From assembly GCF_000971475.1 (NCBI RefSeq), contig NZ_DF967528.1:62001-126000 (forward strand): a stretch of 64,000 nt of DNA, written 5' to 3'. A program made the translations under genes and the position numbers. Each line of letters opens with the position of its first letter. Position 1 is the stretch's first letter. The DNA is from Sulfuricella sp. T08. Lineage in GTDB: Bacteria; Pseudomonadota; Gammaproteobacteria; Burkholderiales; Sulfuricellaceae. Under the pieces are notes generated by a model. That model had not been told where the DNA came from. It searched no databases and saw only the letters and a list, made by a program, of their open reading frames with translations. Below, one piece after another: positions 28,926 through 39,019 of this stretch.

Positions 28926-30185
28926 CTATCCAACATTGATCAGACTCGCCGCTGCATCCACCGTCATCCGCATTTGTTCTCCCAGCTCGCGTAGCGGCTT
29001 GAGAGTGACTTCCCCTGCCCCCGCCTCGTCATCGCCGATGATCAGCGCGTAGCGCGCACCGCTGGCATCCGCCTTTTTCATCTGCGACTTGAAGCTGCCG
29101 CCACCGCAATGCAGGAGCACGTGCAAGCCTTGGTCGCGCAACTGTTCAGCCGCCACCATGGCAAATTTATTTGCCGCATCGCCCTGGTGCACCAGATAAA
29201 CATCGGTGGCGACCCGAGGCGCCTGAAATGCGTTCTCCTCGAGCAGTGCGAGCAGCCTCTCCACACCCATGGCGAAACCGCAAGCCGGCGCCGGTTTGCC
29301 GCCAATCTGTTCGATCAGGCCGTCGTATCGACCTCCCGCGCACACCGTGCCCTGTGCACCGAGCTGGGTGGTAACCCATTCGAAAACGGTAAAATTATAA
29401 TAATCCAGTCCACGCACCAGACGCGTGTTGATCTGATATTCGATACCGGCATCACGCAGCATCACCTGTAAATCCTCGAAATGCTTGAGCGACGCCTCGT
29501 CAAGATCATCCAGCAACTTCGGCGCCGCCTCGATCAGTTCCTGCAGAGCCGGATTCTTGCTGTCGAGTACCCGTAGCGGATTGGTGTGCAGGCGCCGGCG
29601 CGAATCCTCGTCGAGTATGTCGACATGCTGCCCAAGATAATGCACCAGGCGGGCACGGTGACGAGCACGATCCGCACTGCTGCCCAGCGTGTTGATCTGC
29701 AGGGCAAGATCGGACAGGCCGAGCCGCTTCCACAGTCGCGCCGTCATGATGATGTGTTCGGCATCCATGTCCGGCCCAGCATAACCGAGCGACTCCACCC
29801 CGACCTGGTGAAACTGGCGGTAGCGCCCCTTCTGCGGACGCTCGTGCCGGAACATCGGCCCGGTGTAATAAAGGCGCTGCGGCGCATTGTACAGCAGGTT
29901 ATGCTGGATCGCCGCGCGCACGCAGGAGGCAGTACCTTCAGGCCGTAGTGTCAGGCTGTCGCCGTTGAGCGCATCGACGAAGGTATACATTTCCTTCTCG
30001 ACGATGTCCGTAACTTCTCCGATGGCGCGTTTGAACAGCGCGGTCTGCTCGACAATCGGCATGCGGATGCTGCGGTAACCGTAGCTGCGCAGCCAATCCT
30101 CCACGGTGTCCTCGAAAAACGTCCACAGGTCTGCATGTTCAGGCAGGATATCGTTCATCCCGCGTATGGCTTGAATTTGGCTCAT
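28926..30185 (-). CDS. hisS: Histidyl-tRNA synthetase
   Basis: A 419-residue class II synthetase. Motif 2 region [19 protein letters not shown], histidine-specific [13 protein letters not shown] and AGGRYDGL, and an anticodon-binding C domain. Overlaps the ispG stop by one base (TAATG). Confidence 0.98.
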   Translation of the reverse strand: MSQIQAIRGMNDILPEHADLWTFFEDTVEDWLRSYGYRSIRMPIVEQTALFKRAIGEVTDIVEKEMYTFVDALNGDSLTLRPEGTASCVRAAIQHNLLYNAPQRLYYTGPMFRHERPQKGRYRQFHQVGVESLGYAGPDMDAEHIIMTARLWKRLGLSDLALQINTLGSSADRARHRARLVHYLGQHVDILDEDSRRRLHTNPLRVLDSKNPALQELIEAAPKLLDDLDEASLKHFEDLQVMLRDAGIEYQINTRLVRGLDYYNFTVFEWVTTQLGAQGTVCAGGRYDGLIEQIGGKPAPACGFAMGVERLLALLEENAFQAPRVATDVYLVHQGDAANKFAMVAAEQLRDQGLHVLLHCGGGSFKSQMKKADASGARYALIIGDDEAGAGEVTLKPLRELGEQMRMTVDAAASLINVG

Positions 30186-31276
30186 TACTTTTGTGATTCT
30201 TGTTTCATCCGGGCAATACGGTCGCGAACCTGTCGTTCCAACTGATCGACTATCTCACCTTCCGTTACTTTGTAGGCAGGTTTGCCATCTACATAAAGCA
30301 AATTGGGAGAACCACCGGCGATACCGAAATTTGCCTCGCGCGCTTCGCCCGGCCCGTTTACCACACAGCCCATCACCGCCACATCCATGTGTTCGAGCAC
30401 ATCCTCGAGGCGCGCTTCCAGGGCGTTGACTGTCTTGATCACGTCGAATTCCTGGCGCGAGCAGGACGGGCAGGCAATGATGTTGATCCCCTTGCTGCGG
30501 ATGTGCAGGCTCTTCAGAATGTCGAAGCCGACCTTGACCTCTTCTACCGGATCGGCCGCCAATGAAACCCTGATGGTGTCGCCGATGCCGGCGGCCAGCA
30601 ACATGCCGAGGCCAATCGCCGACTTGACGCTGCCGGAACGCAGACCCCCCGCTTCGGTAATACCGAGGTGCAGAGGTTGCTCGATCTGGGCGGCGAGTAT
30701 CTTGTACGCCTCGACCGTGGTAAACACGTCGGAGGCCTTGAGACTCACCTTGAAATCCGGAAAATTCAGGCGATCGAGGATCTCGATATGGCGCATCGCC
30801 GATTCCACCAGGGCCTCGGGAGTGGGCTCGCCATATTTCTTTTGCAGATCCTTTTCCAGCGAGCCGGCGTTGACACCGATGCGGATCGAAATACCATGGT
30901 CTTTGGCCGACTGCACCACCGCCTGCACGCGATCCTCGCGCCCGATATTGCCGGGATTGATGCGCAAACAGTCAGCACCCAGCTCAGCGACACGCAGAGC
31001 AATTTTGTAATCGAAATGGATGTCGGTGATCAAGGGGACCGGCGAACGCTTTTTAATCTCGCCGAAGGCTTCCGCAGCCTCCATGCTGGGAACGGAAACC
31101 CGTACGATATCCACGCCGGCCCTCGTTGCGCGATCGATCTGGGCGAGCGTCGCCTCGATGTCGCAGGTTTCGGTGTTGGTCATGGTTTGTACGCTGATCG
31201 GCGCATCGCCGCCGACGGCGACCGAACCGACCATGATCTGCCGGCTCTTGCGGCGGGGTATTTCAGGTTTATACAT
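30185..31276 (-). CDS. ispG: 4-hydroxy-3-methylbut-2-enyl diphosphate synthase IspG
   Basis: A 363-residue iron-sulfur enzyme of the MEP isoprenoid pathway, which also feeds the hopanoid genes at the window start. TIM barrel followed by the [4Fe-4S] domain with CPSC and [10 protein letters not shown]. Three bases after rodZ. Confidence 0.97.
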   Translation of the reverse strand: MYKPEIPRRKSRQIMVGSVAVGGDAPISVQTMTNTETCDIEATLAQIDRATRAGVDIVRVSVPSMEAAEAFGEIKKRSPVPLITDIHFDYKIALRVAELGADCLRINPGNIGREDRVQAVVQSAKDHGISIRIGVNAGSLEKDLQKKYGEPTPEALVESAMRHIEILDRLNFPDFKVSLKASDVFTTVEAYKILAAQIEQPLHLGITEAGGLRSGSVKSAIGLGMLLAAGIGDTIRVSLAADPVEEVKVGFDILKSLHIRSKGINIIACPSCSRQEFDVIKTVNALEARLEDVLEHMDVAVMGCVVNGPGEAREANFGIAGGSPNLLYVDGKPAYKVTEGEIVDQLERQVRDRIARMKQESQK

Positions 31277-31279
31277 GGT

Positions 31280-32182
31280 TTACTCGATGCTCAGTCGCGC
31301 CACATCCACCTTGATATGGGGCGCAAGGTCAACAGGCTTGTCGTTGTAAGTCAGTTTGACATGAGCGGCATTGCCAATCACCAGGGAAAATGGCGGGTTG
31401 CCGCGCACCGACTGCTGGCTGCCTTTCGAATTCAACTGATAAAAAATAACCTTGCCGTCTTTATCCTTCACCTCGACCCAGGCATCGCCATCAAATATAA
31501 ACTGCAGACGCTGGCCACCGACCTCCGCCGAGGAAGGAACAGAGGAAACTGGAGTCTCTGCAGTAGCCGGAGCAACCGGGACAGCAACGGGTACAGTTGC
31601 AGGCGCAGGTACAGCAACCGTCTCGACAGCTTGATTCGTGACGGGCGCCGTCTGAACCGGAGCCTCAGCCTGCGGCAACGACAGGACCATCGAGGTTTCT
31701 CCAGCGGACTTCACCGGCACATCCTGGGGCGAGGGTTGCCCCAGGAATAATTGATACCCTCCCCAGGACAAGACCAGTATGACCACACCGATGATAGCGG
31801 CATATTTCGCCCACGGCTTTCCGGAATGATCGCCAAACGGCATCAGCCTGCGCTTGCCGCCAAATTCGATCCTGCTCGTCGGCACGGCAATCGACTGAGC
31901 CTGAGTCGGCTCGGGATGGCAAAGTGCCAGCAACGCTTCGGGATCGAGCTGCAGCAACTTGGCATAATTACGCAGAAAGCCACGCAGAAATGTCTCGCCC
32001 GGCAGGCTGGCGTGGTCATCCGCCTCCAGTGCCTCGATCTGCCGAGAAGAAAGCCTGAGTTGACGAGCTACTTCAGCCACGCTCAAGCCAAGCCGCTCAC
32101 GCGCTTCAGCCAGCGTCTTGCCCGCACTCGGCCTGACCTCTGTCTGCTGCTCAGCAGTATTAACCTCAAATTCTTCAGTCAC
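31280..32182 (-). CDS. rodZ: Cytoskeleton protein RodZ
   Basis: A 300-residue bitopic protein: N-terminal helix-turn-helix (about 20-95, LAEARERLGLSVAEVARQL) that binds MreB, one membrane helix (about 128-148), a Pro/Val/Ala-rich periplasmic linker, and a C-terminal DUF4115 domain (DAWVEVKDKDGKVIFY). Position next to pilW and ispG is conserved. Confidence 0.93.
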   Translation of the reverse strand: MTEEFEVNTAEQQTEVRPSAGKTLAEARERLGLSVAEVARQLRLSSRQIEALEADDHASLPGETFLRGFLRNYAKLLQLDPEALLALCHPEPTQAQSIAVPTSRIEFGGKRRLMPFGDHSGKPWAKYAAIIGVVILVLSWGGYQLFLGQPSPQDVPVKSAGETSMVLSLPQAEAPVQTAPVTNQAVETVAVPAPATVPVAVPVAPATAETPVSSVPSSAEVGGQRLQFIFDGDAWVEVKDKDGKVIFYQLNSKGSQQSVRGNPPFSLVIGNAAHVKLTYNDKPVDLAPHIKVDVARLSIE

Positions 32183-32238
32183 TCAATACCTCACGCTGTT
32201 AGGGCCTGCAAACGAATAACCAGAACATTCTGGCTGCA

Positions 32239-32323
32239 CTGGCGGGGCGCGCTGCGGCGTTGCCGGTCGCTTGCATGGAATGGCCATGCAGCGCGCCCGG
32301 CGTCTTGCATCGCACCCCGCCAG
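32239..32323. repeat. Nested inverted repeat between rodZ and pilW
   Basis: Three nested complementary pairs share one axis: CTGGCGGGG with CCCCGCCAG (32239-32247/32315-32323), GCGCGCTGC with GCAGCGCGC (32247-32255/32288-32296), and GCATGG with CCATGC (32273-32278/32284-32289). It fills much of the 179-base gap between rodZ (start 32182) and pilW (end 32362), on the shared transcript. Confidence 0.75.
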
Positions 32324-32361
32324 CACACCCATAATTGTCCAGGATGTTCATTTACAGACCC

Positions 32362-33129
32362 TTACTCATATTTCCCGCTGCGCAACGCCTGGGCTTCGGG
32401 CGAATCGGGAAAGGTTTTCCTCAGTTGCAGGCCATAACTGGCTTCGTCGCTGCGGTTGCCCAGCCTGCGTTCGATGCGCATCCCCAGCCACAAGCTTTCC
32501 GGTGTCGGTGCGGCAATCTGGAAAAACTGATTAATAAATTTCCTGGACTCGCTGTAGTTTCCACGCTTAAAGTTGATATCTGCCAGGTGGAATAGTGCCT
32601 GAGGCTGACGGGGTTGAAGCTTGACCGCTTTCAGCAGAAATTCCTCAGCCTCGGCGTCGTCATTTTTCTTACGTGCACAAATCCCGGCGTTGAGATAAGA
32701 CTTCTCGGGTGTCGCGTACAGGGGATTCTTAAGCGCCGCCATGAAATGCCGGATAGAATCGTCGATTTTGCCGCGCTGGCAAAGAAACCAGCCGTAATTG
32801 TTGTTGGTGTCGGAATCAGTGCTGTTCAGACTGAGCGAGCGGCGGAAGTTCTCTTCCGCCTTGTCATCCTCCCGCAGCGTCATGTAAACCAGGCCCAACA
32901 TGTTATAGGCCGACGCAAAGCTGGAATCCGCCCGGATCGCCATATTCAGCTCTTCCAGCGCCACACCTAACTGACCGGAGCTAAAATAGGCCGCGCCCAG
33001 ATCAGTGTGGACCTGGGCGCGCTGGCGCGCATCGGTCTGCTCTTCCGCCGATGCGTACCCCCCCACCAGAAGGCCGGCTCCGAGCACAATCAGAAATAAC
33101 ATCCGCTTCAGGTTTTGCTCCCTGCTCAT
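32362..33129 (-). CDS. pilW: Type IV pilus biogenesis/stability protein PilW (PilF)
   Basis: A 255-residue TPR protein needed for PilQ secretin stability. N-terminal hydrophobic segment (residues 11-27) ending GYASAEE, so it is exported, here without an obvious lipobox Cys. At least four TPR units (HTDLGAAYFSSGQLGVALEEL, AYNMLGLVYMTL, NNNYGWFLCQRG). The ATG overlaps by ATGA the stop of a small repeat-derived frame, and its first five codons (MSREQ) are copied twice upstream. Confidence 0.93.
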   Translation of the reverse strand: MSREQNLKRMLFLIVLGAGLLVGGYASAEEQTDARQRAQVHTDLGAAYFSSGQLGVALEELNMAIRADSSFASAYNMLGLVYMTLREDDKAEENFRRSLSLNSTDSDTNNNYGWFLCQRGKIDDSIRHFMAALKNPLYATPEKSYLNAGICARKKNDDAEAEEFLLKAVKLQPRQPQALFHLADINFKRGNYSESRKFINQFFQIAAPTPESLWLGMRIERRLGNRSDEASYGLQLRKTFPDSPEAQALRSGKYE

Positions 33130-33293
33130 GCAGCCACCTCATCAATCACCATAGCGTTTCCCACTGAATCATGTCGGCGACCGGCTGCATACGATCCCAC
33201 ACGGGCTTTAGCCCGTAGCGGGCCGGAGTCCCCTTGTGGGGCTATCGCGGCCGGTCGCATCCAGCCTGCGGCCGGAACCTGCTCCCTGCTCAT
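33126..33293 (-). CDS. Repeat-derived small frame 2 (55 residues), coupled to pilW
   Basis: A 55-codon frame starting in repeat copy B with the pilW start context (ribosome site GGTGG, then ATG AGC AGG GAG CA) and ending with TGA that overlaps the pilW ATG. The peptide starts [17 protein letters not shown] and ends VIDEVAA, like the IEVAA end of RlmN. An in-frame 54-bp insert (33190-33243) makes it longer than its sibling. Basic, no membrane helix. Whether it encodes a useful peptide or only keeps ribosomes flowing to pilW is unknown. Confidence 0.4.
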   Translation of the reverse strand: MSREQVPAAGWMRPAAIAPQGDSGPLRAKARVGSYAAGRRHDSVGNAMVIDEVAA

Positions 33294-33399
33294 GCAGCCA
33301 CCTCATCAATTATCATGGAGCTTTCCCCAGAGTCATGTCGGTGGCCGGCTGCAATCGCGGCCGGTCGCATCCAGCCTGCGGCCGGAACCTGCTCCCTGC

Positions 33400-33403
<4 letters not shown>
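33290..33403 (-). CDS. Repeat-derived small frame 1 (37 residues), coupled to rlmN
   Basis: A 37-codon frame whose ATG overlaps the rlmN stop (ATGA at 33400-33403) and whose own TGA overlaps the next small frame's ATG (33290-33293). First 17 residues equal those of frame 2 ([17 protein letters not shown]), followed by a diverged middle and the ending IDEVAA. It has the same start signal as pilW. Produced by tandem duplication of the rlmN/pilW junction; coding status unproven. Confidence 0.4.
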
Positions 33404-34478
<1,075 letters not shown>

Positions 34479-34479
<1 letters not shown>

Positions 34480-34904
34480 TAACGAGTATAGACTTCCATC
34501 GACGGGAAGAAATAGGCAATCTCAATCTTGGCATTATCCAGGCTGTCGGAGCCGTGCACGGCGTTAGCATCAATGCTCTCGGCGAAATCGGCGCGGATAG
34601 TGCCCTTGTCGGCCTTCTTCGGGTCGGTGGCGCCCATCAGCTCGCGGTTCTTGGCAACAGCGTTCTCGCCTTCCAGCGCCTGCACCATCACCGGACCGGA
34701 CATCATGAATTCGACCAGATCCTTGAAGAAGGGACGCTCGCGATGAACCGCGTAGAAGCCTTCAGCTTCGGAACGGCTAAGATGAATCATGCGCGAGGCG
34801 ACGATTTTCAGGCCATTGCTTTCGAAGCGGGAATAAATTTTGCCGATCACGTTTTTTGCCACTGCGTCGGGTTTGATGATTGAAAGGGTACGCTCGACAG
34901 CCAT
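34479..34904 (-). CDS. ndk: Nucleoside diphosphate kinase
   Basis: A 141-residue enzyme balancing nucleoside triphosphates. [15 protein letters not shown] start, catalytic His in NAVHGSDS, family-typical length. ATG at 34904 chosen; the open frame continues upstream without homology. First gene of the ndk-rlmN-pilW-rodZ-ispG-hisS run. Confidence 0.98.
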
Positions 34905-35077
34905 TTGTTTTCTCCAGAGTTTCTTGATATTGCTTAAATTTAAAACGTGTAAAAATACCACATTTATCACTTAAAATAAACGTCTTATGCGACCTTAACC
35001 CCCTGCGCTGTTGCGGCCGGGCATATCGTGCTACCATGAAGCGCAGCCGGATTTTCCATTAAAACAAGGACAAGACC

Positions 35078-35797
35078 ATGCCGGAGCAACCGTCACTCGA
35101 CGAACAAAACGAGGTCAAAAAACGCGCCATCCGACGCGTTATTGTCGCTTCTGTCCTGGTGGCAGCCGCCATCGCAGCGCTCACCGTCCTGACCCGCTAC
35201 AAATCGGAAGCGCCAGTCACCCGGACCACCGCGCCGGGCACCGTGCTTCCCCCCGTCACGCAACCCGAACCTGCTACGCCGGCCCCGGAAGAAATGGCCG
35301 CCCCGCCAACTACTCTGCCAGAGCAAGAAGCTCAACCCACCCCGCCACCGCCACCACCACCGGAGGTAGTGAACGCACCCACGCCAGGCACGCCGGCCGG
35401 ACTGGCACCAAAAGCCGCCAAACCAACGCCCGTCAGGCCCGGCACTGAAGCCGAAGTTTCCGCCCGCCCCGCCCCGGTCAAGCCTGCCGCCGCACCGCCT
35501 CAAGCCGCTACCCGAGCACCCCAGGAAATGCAGCCCGCTCAACCGGCAAAAGCCATCTCCGAAAGAGCCTTGCCACATGCCGAGCCCGTCCCCAAGGGTT
35601 ATACCGTGCAGCTCGGGGTCTTCTCCAACCCGACCAATGCCCTGCAACTGCAAGAAAAACTGGCGCAGAACGGCATCAAGTCCTACACCGAAACCAGACT
35701 CAACGTCGGTCCTTTCCAGAGCAAGACCGAAGCCGACCAAGCACTGGCGAAGATCCGTGCCATGGGCATCAGCGCAGTGGTAGTGCCGGTTAGGTAA
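35078..35797 (+). CDS. SPOR-domain membrane protein
   Basis: A 239-residue bitopic protein: short cytosolic N terminus, one membrane helix (about 20-40), a long Pro/Ala/Glu linker (about 45-165) and a C-terminal SPOR domain (YTVQLGVFSNPTNAL to the end) that binds denuded glycan at division sites. DedD/FtsN-like in layout; which one cannot be settled. Ribosome site AAGGA before the ATG. Divergent from ndk. Confidence 0.88.
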   Translation: MPEQPSLDEQNEVKKRAIRRVIVASVLVAAAIAALTVLTRYKSEAPVTRTTAPGTVLPPVTQPEPATPAPEEMAAPPTTLPEQEAQPTPPPPPPPEVVNAPTPGTPAGLAPKAAKPTPVRPGTEAEVSARPAPVKPAAAPPQAATRAPQEMQPAQPAKAISERALPHAEPVPKGYTVQLGVFSNPTNALQLQEKLAQNGIKSYTETRLNVGPFQSKTEADQALAKIRAMGISAVVVPVR

Positions 35798-35805
35798 ATC
35801 CGGCC

Positions 35806-36156
35806 ATGTGGCAGTATGCGCTGAAAATTGCTCTCACTACGGCCATCATCGTGGCCGTATCCGAAATCGCCAAGCGCAGCTCGTTCTGGGCCGCAGCACT
35901 GGCGTCATTGCCGCTCACGTCGCTGCTTGCACTCATCTGGCTCTATGTCGAAACCGGCAACACCCAAAAGGTCGCCGCGCTTTCGCAAGGCATTTTCTGG
36001 CTGGTTATCCCGTCGCTGCTGCTGTTCGTCCTGCTCCCTCTGTTATTACGTGCCGGCTGGGGGTTTTGGGCCAGCCTCAGCACCGCCTCGGCGGCTACTG
36101 CTTCGGCCTATTTCGGCATGGTATGGTTACTGGGACGACTTCACATCAACACTTAG
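35806..36156 (+). CDS. DUF3147-type small membrane protein
   Basis: A 116-residue protein with four hydrophobic helices (about 5-20, 26-47, 60-82, 88-110) and little else. Size and pattern fit the DUF3147 family of unknown function. Eight bases after the SPOR gene, so in the same operon. Ends convergently against the AEC carrier. Confidence 0.75.
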   Translation: MWQYALKIALTTAIIVAVSEIAKRSSFWAAALASLPLTSLLALIWLYVETGNTQKVAALSQGIFWLVIPSLLLFVLLPLLLRAGWGFWASLSTASAATASAYFGMVWLLGRLHINT

Positions 36157-36159
36157 ATA

Positions 36160-37056
36160 TCAAAACCCCATCAGCAGCAACCACATCGGCAGCGTCACCA
36201 GCGCCAGCAGCGTGGTCACCATCACTTGGGCGGCGCTGATGCTGCCGTCCCCGCCCATGCGCATCGCCAGCACGTAAGACACCGTCGAGACCGGTAGAGC
36301 GGCCATCAGCACGGCGATGTGGAAATACACCCCGGACAGGCCGAAGGCCGATGCCAGCCCCCAGGCAATGGCGGGCAGCACCAGCAACTTCACGATCACG
36401 CCATACCACAGGGTTCCCCGGTGGCGATTCAAACTCTGTAGCTTCAAGCCGGCGCCGACGGCGATCAACCCCATCGGTAGTGAAGCCTGGGAAAGAAGCG
36501 CGATCGGGCGCTGCAATAAATCCGGCAAATGCAGCCCAGCCAGGCTGAAGGAAATCCCGCCCGCAGTGGCCATGATCAGTGGGTTGAACAGGATTTCTTT
36601 CAGCCAGTGGCCCTCGCCGTGGCGCGCCAGCGCCCACACCGAGGCCACATTGGCCATCGGCACCAGAAAACCCATCAGCAGGCCGATCGCCGCCAGCCCA
36701 TCCTGACCATGGATAGACCCTGCCACGGCCAGTCCCACGTAGCTGTTGAAGCGAAAAGAAGACTGGAACGATGCAGCAAACACTTTGGGTGGCGCGTGGA
36801 ATAGATATTTCGCAACATAACCGAGGATCATGCCAGCCAGCATGTAAAGGGTGGCCACCTCCAGCATCGGCGTGGCCGCGCCCAGATCGATCTCGAAACC
36901 GGACAGGGAATGGAACAGCAGTGCGGGAAAAAACACGTAGTAAACCAACCGGTCCAATTGCGGCCAGAAATCGTCGCTCAAACGGAACCAGCGGCGCAGC
37001 CCGTAGCCGAGCAGGATCAAGGCAAAGATTGGGAAAACGGCCTGCGCAACGGACAT
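36160..37056 (-). CDS. AEC-family (auxin efflux carrier type) transporter
   Basis: A 298-residue integral membrane protein with about ten helices in two halves. Family features: N-terminal FPIFALILLGYGLRR and the PLSGFEI/ATPMLEV region. Members export organic acids or amino acids; substrate unknown. An overlapping longer frame on the same strand (36146-37066) has no membrane pattern and is a shadow. Confidence 0.88.
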   Translation of the reverse strand: MSVAQAVFPIFALILLGYGLRRWFRLSDDFWPQLDRLVYYVFFPALLFHSLSGFEIDLGAATPMLEVATLYMLAGMILGYVAKYLFHAPPKVFAASFQSSFRFNSYVGLAVAGSIHGQDGLAAIGLLMGFLVPMANVASVWALARHGEGHWLKEILFNPLIMATAGGISFSLAGLHLPDLLQRPIALLSQASLPMGLIAVGAGLKLQSLNRHRGTLWYGVIVKLLVLPAIAWGLASAFGLSGVYFHIAVLMAALPVSTVSYVLAMRMGGDGSISAAQVMVTTLLALVTLPMWLLLMGF

Positions 37057-37087
37057 GTCGCCTCAACTCGGATGTTAAGCAAGAACG

Positions 37088-37109
37088 CGCCCCGCAATCA
37101 GGCGGGGCG
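37088..37109 (-). terminator. Hairpin after dctM
   Basis: Eight-bp perfect stem CGCCCCGC/GCGGGGCG with a six-base loop, 24 bases past the dctM stop. The following minus-strand sequence is only moderately T-rich (GTTCTTGCTT), so termination may be partial. Confidence 0.6.
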
Positions 37110-37132
37110 TTGCTAAGAAGAGCTAAATCAGT

Positions 37133-38422
37133 TTACTTATACAGCAGATGCGGCAGCCACAAGGAGATTTCCGGCACGTAGGTGATCAGGCCGAGATAGA
37201 GCAGCATGACGCCCACCCACGGCAGCGTCGCGATAGAAACCTCGGTCAGCCCCATCTTCGCCAGATGGCTGGCAACGAACAGGTTCAATCCCACCGGTGG
37301 ATGGATCATGCCGATTTCCATATTCACCACCATGATGATGCCGAGATGGATCGGGTCGATGCCCAGTGTCTTGGCAATCGGCAGGAACAACGGCGCCAGA
37401 ATCAGGACGATGGAACTGGGCTCCATGAACTGCCCCGCCGCGATCAGGGCTAGGTTCACCACCAGCAGGAACATCCAGGGCTCCAGATGCTGCGCCACCA
37501 CCCAGGTAGACATCGCCTGCGGGATTTGCTCCGAAGTCATCAGGAAGGAGAACAAGATGGCGTTGGTGATGATGTACAGCAACATAGCGCTGGTATTGGC
37601 CGCACTCAGCAGCACCTTGGGGACTTCTTTCCACTTCAGGTCGCGATAAATAAACATCGCCGCCAGGAAAGCGTAGACCGCAGCAACCGCCGCCGCCTCG
37701 GTCGGGGTGAAAATGCCGCCGTAAATACCGCCGATGATGATGACTACAAGAAACATTCCCCACCAGGCATCCCTGAACGATTCCCAGAATTCCTTGGACG
37801 TGGGTTTAGGCTGGGTAGGAAAACCATTCCGCCTGGCCTGGACATAGACCAGCGTCATCATGATGATCGCAAGCAAAAAGCCCGGCACGATGCCGGCAAT
37901 GAACAGCTTGCCGGCGCTCTCGCTGGTGGCAACCGCATAAATGATCATCACGATGGAAGGAGGAATCAGGATGCCCAGCGAGCCGGCTGTGGTAATTACC
38001 CCCACGGCGAAACGCTTCGGATAGCCGGCCTTCACCATCGCCGGCAGCATCACCGAGCCGATCGCCATGACTGTGGCCGGACTGGAGCCGGAAATCGTGG
38101 CGAAGAAGGCGCATGCCAGCACTGCGGCCATTGCCATGCCACCCGGCATCCACCCCACCACATTATTGGCAAAGCGGATGATGCGTTTGGCGATTTTTCC
38201 GTCGATCAGGAATTGACCGGAAAGCACGAAGAACGGCACCGCCATGATGGCGTAGCTTTCCAGACCGGTGAACAGGCGCTGCGAGATGATGTTGACGGTG
38301 TCGAACGAAAATGACGAAAATCCGAGCAGGAACGTCAGCACGGTCATGCCGAGCGCGATGGAAATCGGCGTGCCGGTGATGAGGAGCAGCAGCAAAATGG
38401 AGATGATGATCAGGAAAGTCAT
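37133..38422 (-). CDS. dctM: TRAP transporter large permease, DctM type
   Basis: A 429-residue membrane subunit with about 12 helices that moves substrate with sodium. Family signatures include SGSSPATVMAIGSVMLPAM, ITTAGSLGILIPPSI and HPPVGLNLFVAS. Overlaps dctQ by ATGA, giving coupled synthesis of the permease pair. Confidence 0.95.
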   Translation of the reverse strand: MTFLIIISILLLLLITGTPISIALGMTVLTFLLGFSSFSFDTVNIISQRLFTGLESYAIMAVPFFVLSGQFLIDGKIAKRIIRFANNVVGWMPGGMAMAAVLACAFFATISGSSPATVMAIGSVMLPAMVKAGYPKRFAVGVITTAGSLGILIPPSIVMIIYAVATSESAGKLFIAGIVPGFLLAIIMMTLVYVQARRNGFPTQPKPTSKEFWESFRDAWWGMFLVVIIIGGIYGGIFTPTEAAAVAAVYAFLAAMFIYRDLKWKEVPKVLLSAANTSAMLLYIITNAILFSFLMTSEQIPQAMSTWVVAQHLEPWMFLLVVNLALIAAGQFMEPSSIVLILAPLFLPIAKTLGIDPIHLGIIMVVNMEIGMIHPPVGLNLFVASHLAKMGLTEVSIATLPWVGVMLLYLGLITYVPEISLWLPHLLYK

Positions 38423-38943
38423 GGCCGCACCTCCTGCTCGGCTTCACTGTCATCCGCTGCAAAAACATGCGTATGGATACGACCGCTGCGGAAGAAGAGC
38501 AGCATCGCCTGGATGAAACGGTAGCACATCAGGCCGGAGCCGAAAGGGATCGCCAGGTAGATCACCCACATCGGCCATTCCAGGTCGGGCGAAACCTGGC
38601 CGGTACCGTAGATGAAGATCACCCAGCGCGCACCGAAAAAGGCAATGACGCCGGTAAAAACCACGCCCAGCGACATGGCGGTAATAATCAGCAAACGCTT
38701 GATCGAAGGACGTGCCGCGTTAACCACGAAATCCACGCCAATGTGGATGCCGGTGCGCACGCCATAGGCGGCGCCGAATTTTGCCATCCAGATGAACAGA
38801 TAGATGGTGAGTTCCTGCGCCCAGCTGATGCCGGCGCCGCCCAGATAGCGCATCGTCACGGCGGTAAACGTAACCAGCGTGGCGGTAGCCATGAAGGTGA
38901 TGATCAGGGTTTCTTCCAGACGATCCAGAATACGGTTAATCAT
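38419..38943 (-). CDS. dctQ: TRAP transporter small permease, DctQ type
   Basis: A 174-residue four-helix membrane subunit with the family WAQELTIYLFIWMAKFGAAYGVRTGIH-type core (about residues 40-68). Separated from dctP by a hairpin with a T-run, which probably lowers permease expression relative to the binding protein. Confidence 0.92.
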   Translation of the reverse strand: MINRILDRLEETLIITFMATATLVTFTAVTMRYLGGAGISWAQELTIYLFIWMAKFGAAYGVRTGIHIGVDFVVNAARPSIKRLLIITAMSLGVVFTGVIAFFGARWVIFIYGTGQVSPDLEWPMWVIYLAIPFGSGLMCYRFIQAMLLFFRSGRIHTHVFAADDSEAEQEVRP

Positions 38944-38975
38944 ATCGGCGTCGCTATAATTTTCAAACCTTGAGA

Positions 38976-38999
38976 AAAAGACCCCGGCGCAAGGCCGGG
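38976..38999 (-). terminator. Intercistronic attenuator between dctP and dctQM
   Basis: Six-bp stem CCCGGC/GCCGGG (38983-38988, 38994-38999) with a five-base loop. On the minus strand it is followed by CTTTTTCTC. Placed between the binding protein and permease genes, it fits partial termination giving excess binding protein. Confidence 0.7.
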
Positions 39000-39019
39000 A
39001 TCCGGGAGTTGCAGCTCAA

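Noticed and set aside
36146-37066. 306-codon frame overlapping the AEC carrier on the same strand
   Set aside because: Wrong frame: Arg/Gly-rich with no membrane pattern, while the chosen frame has about ten helices.
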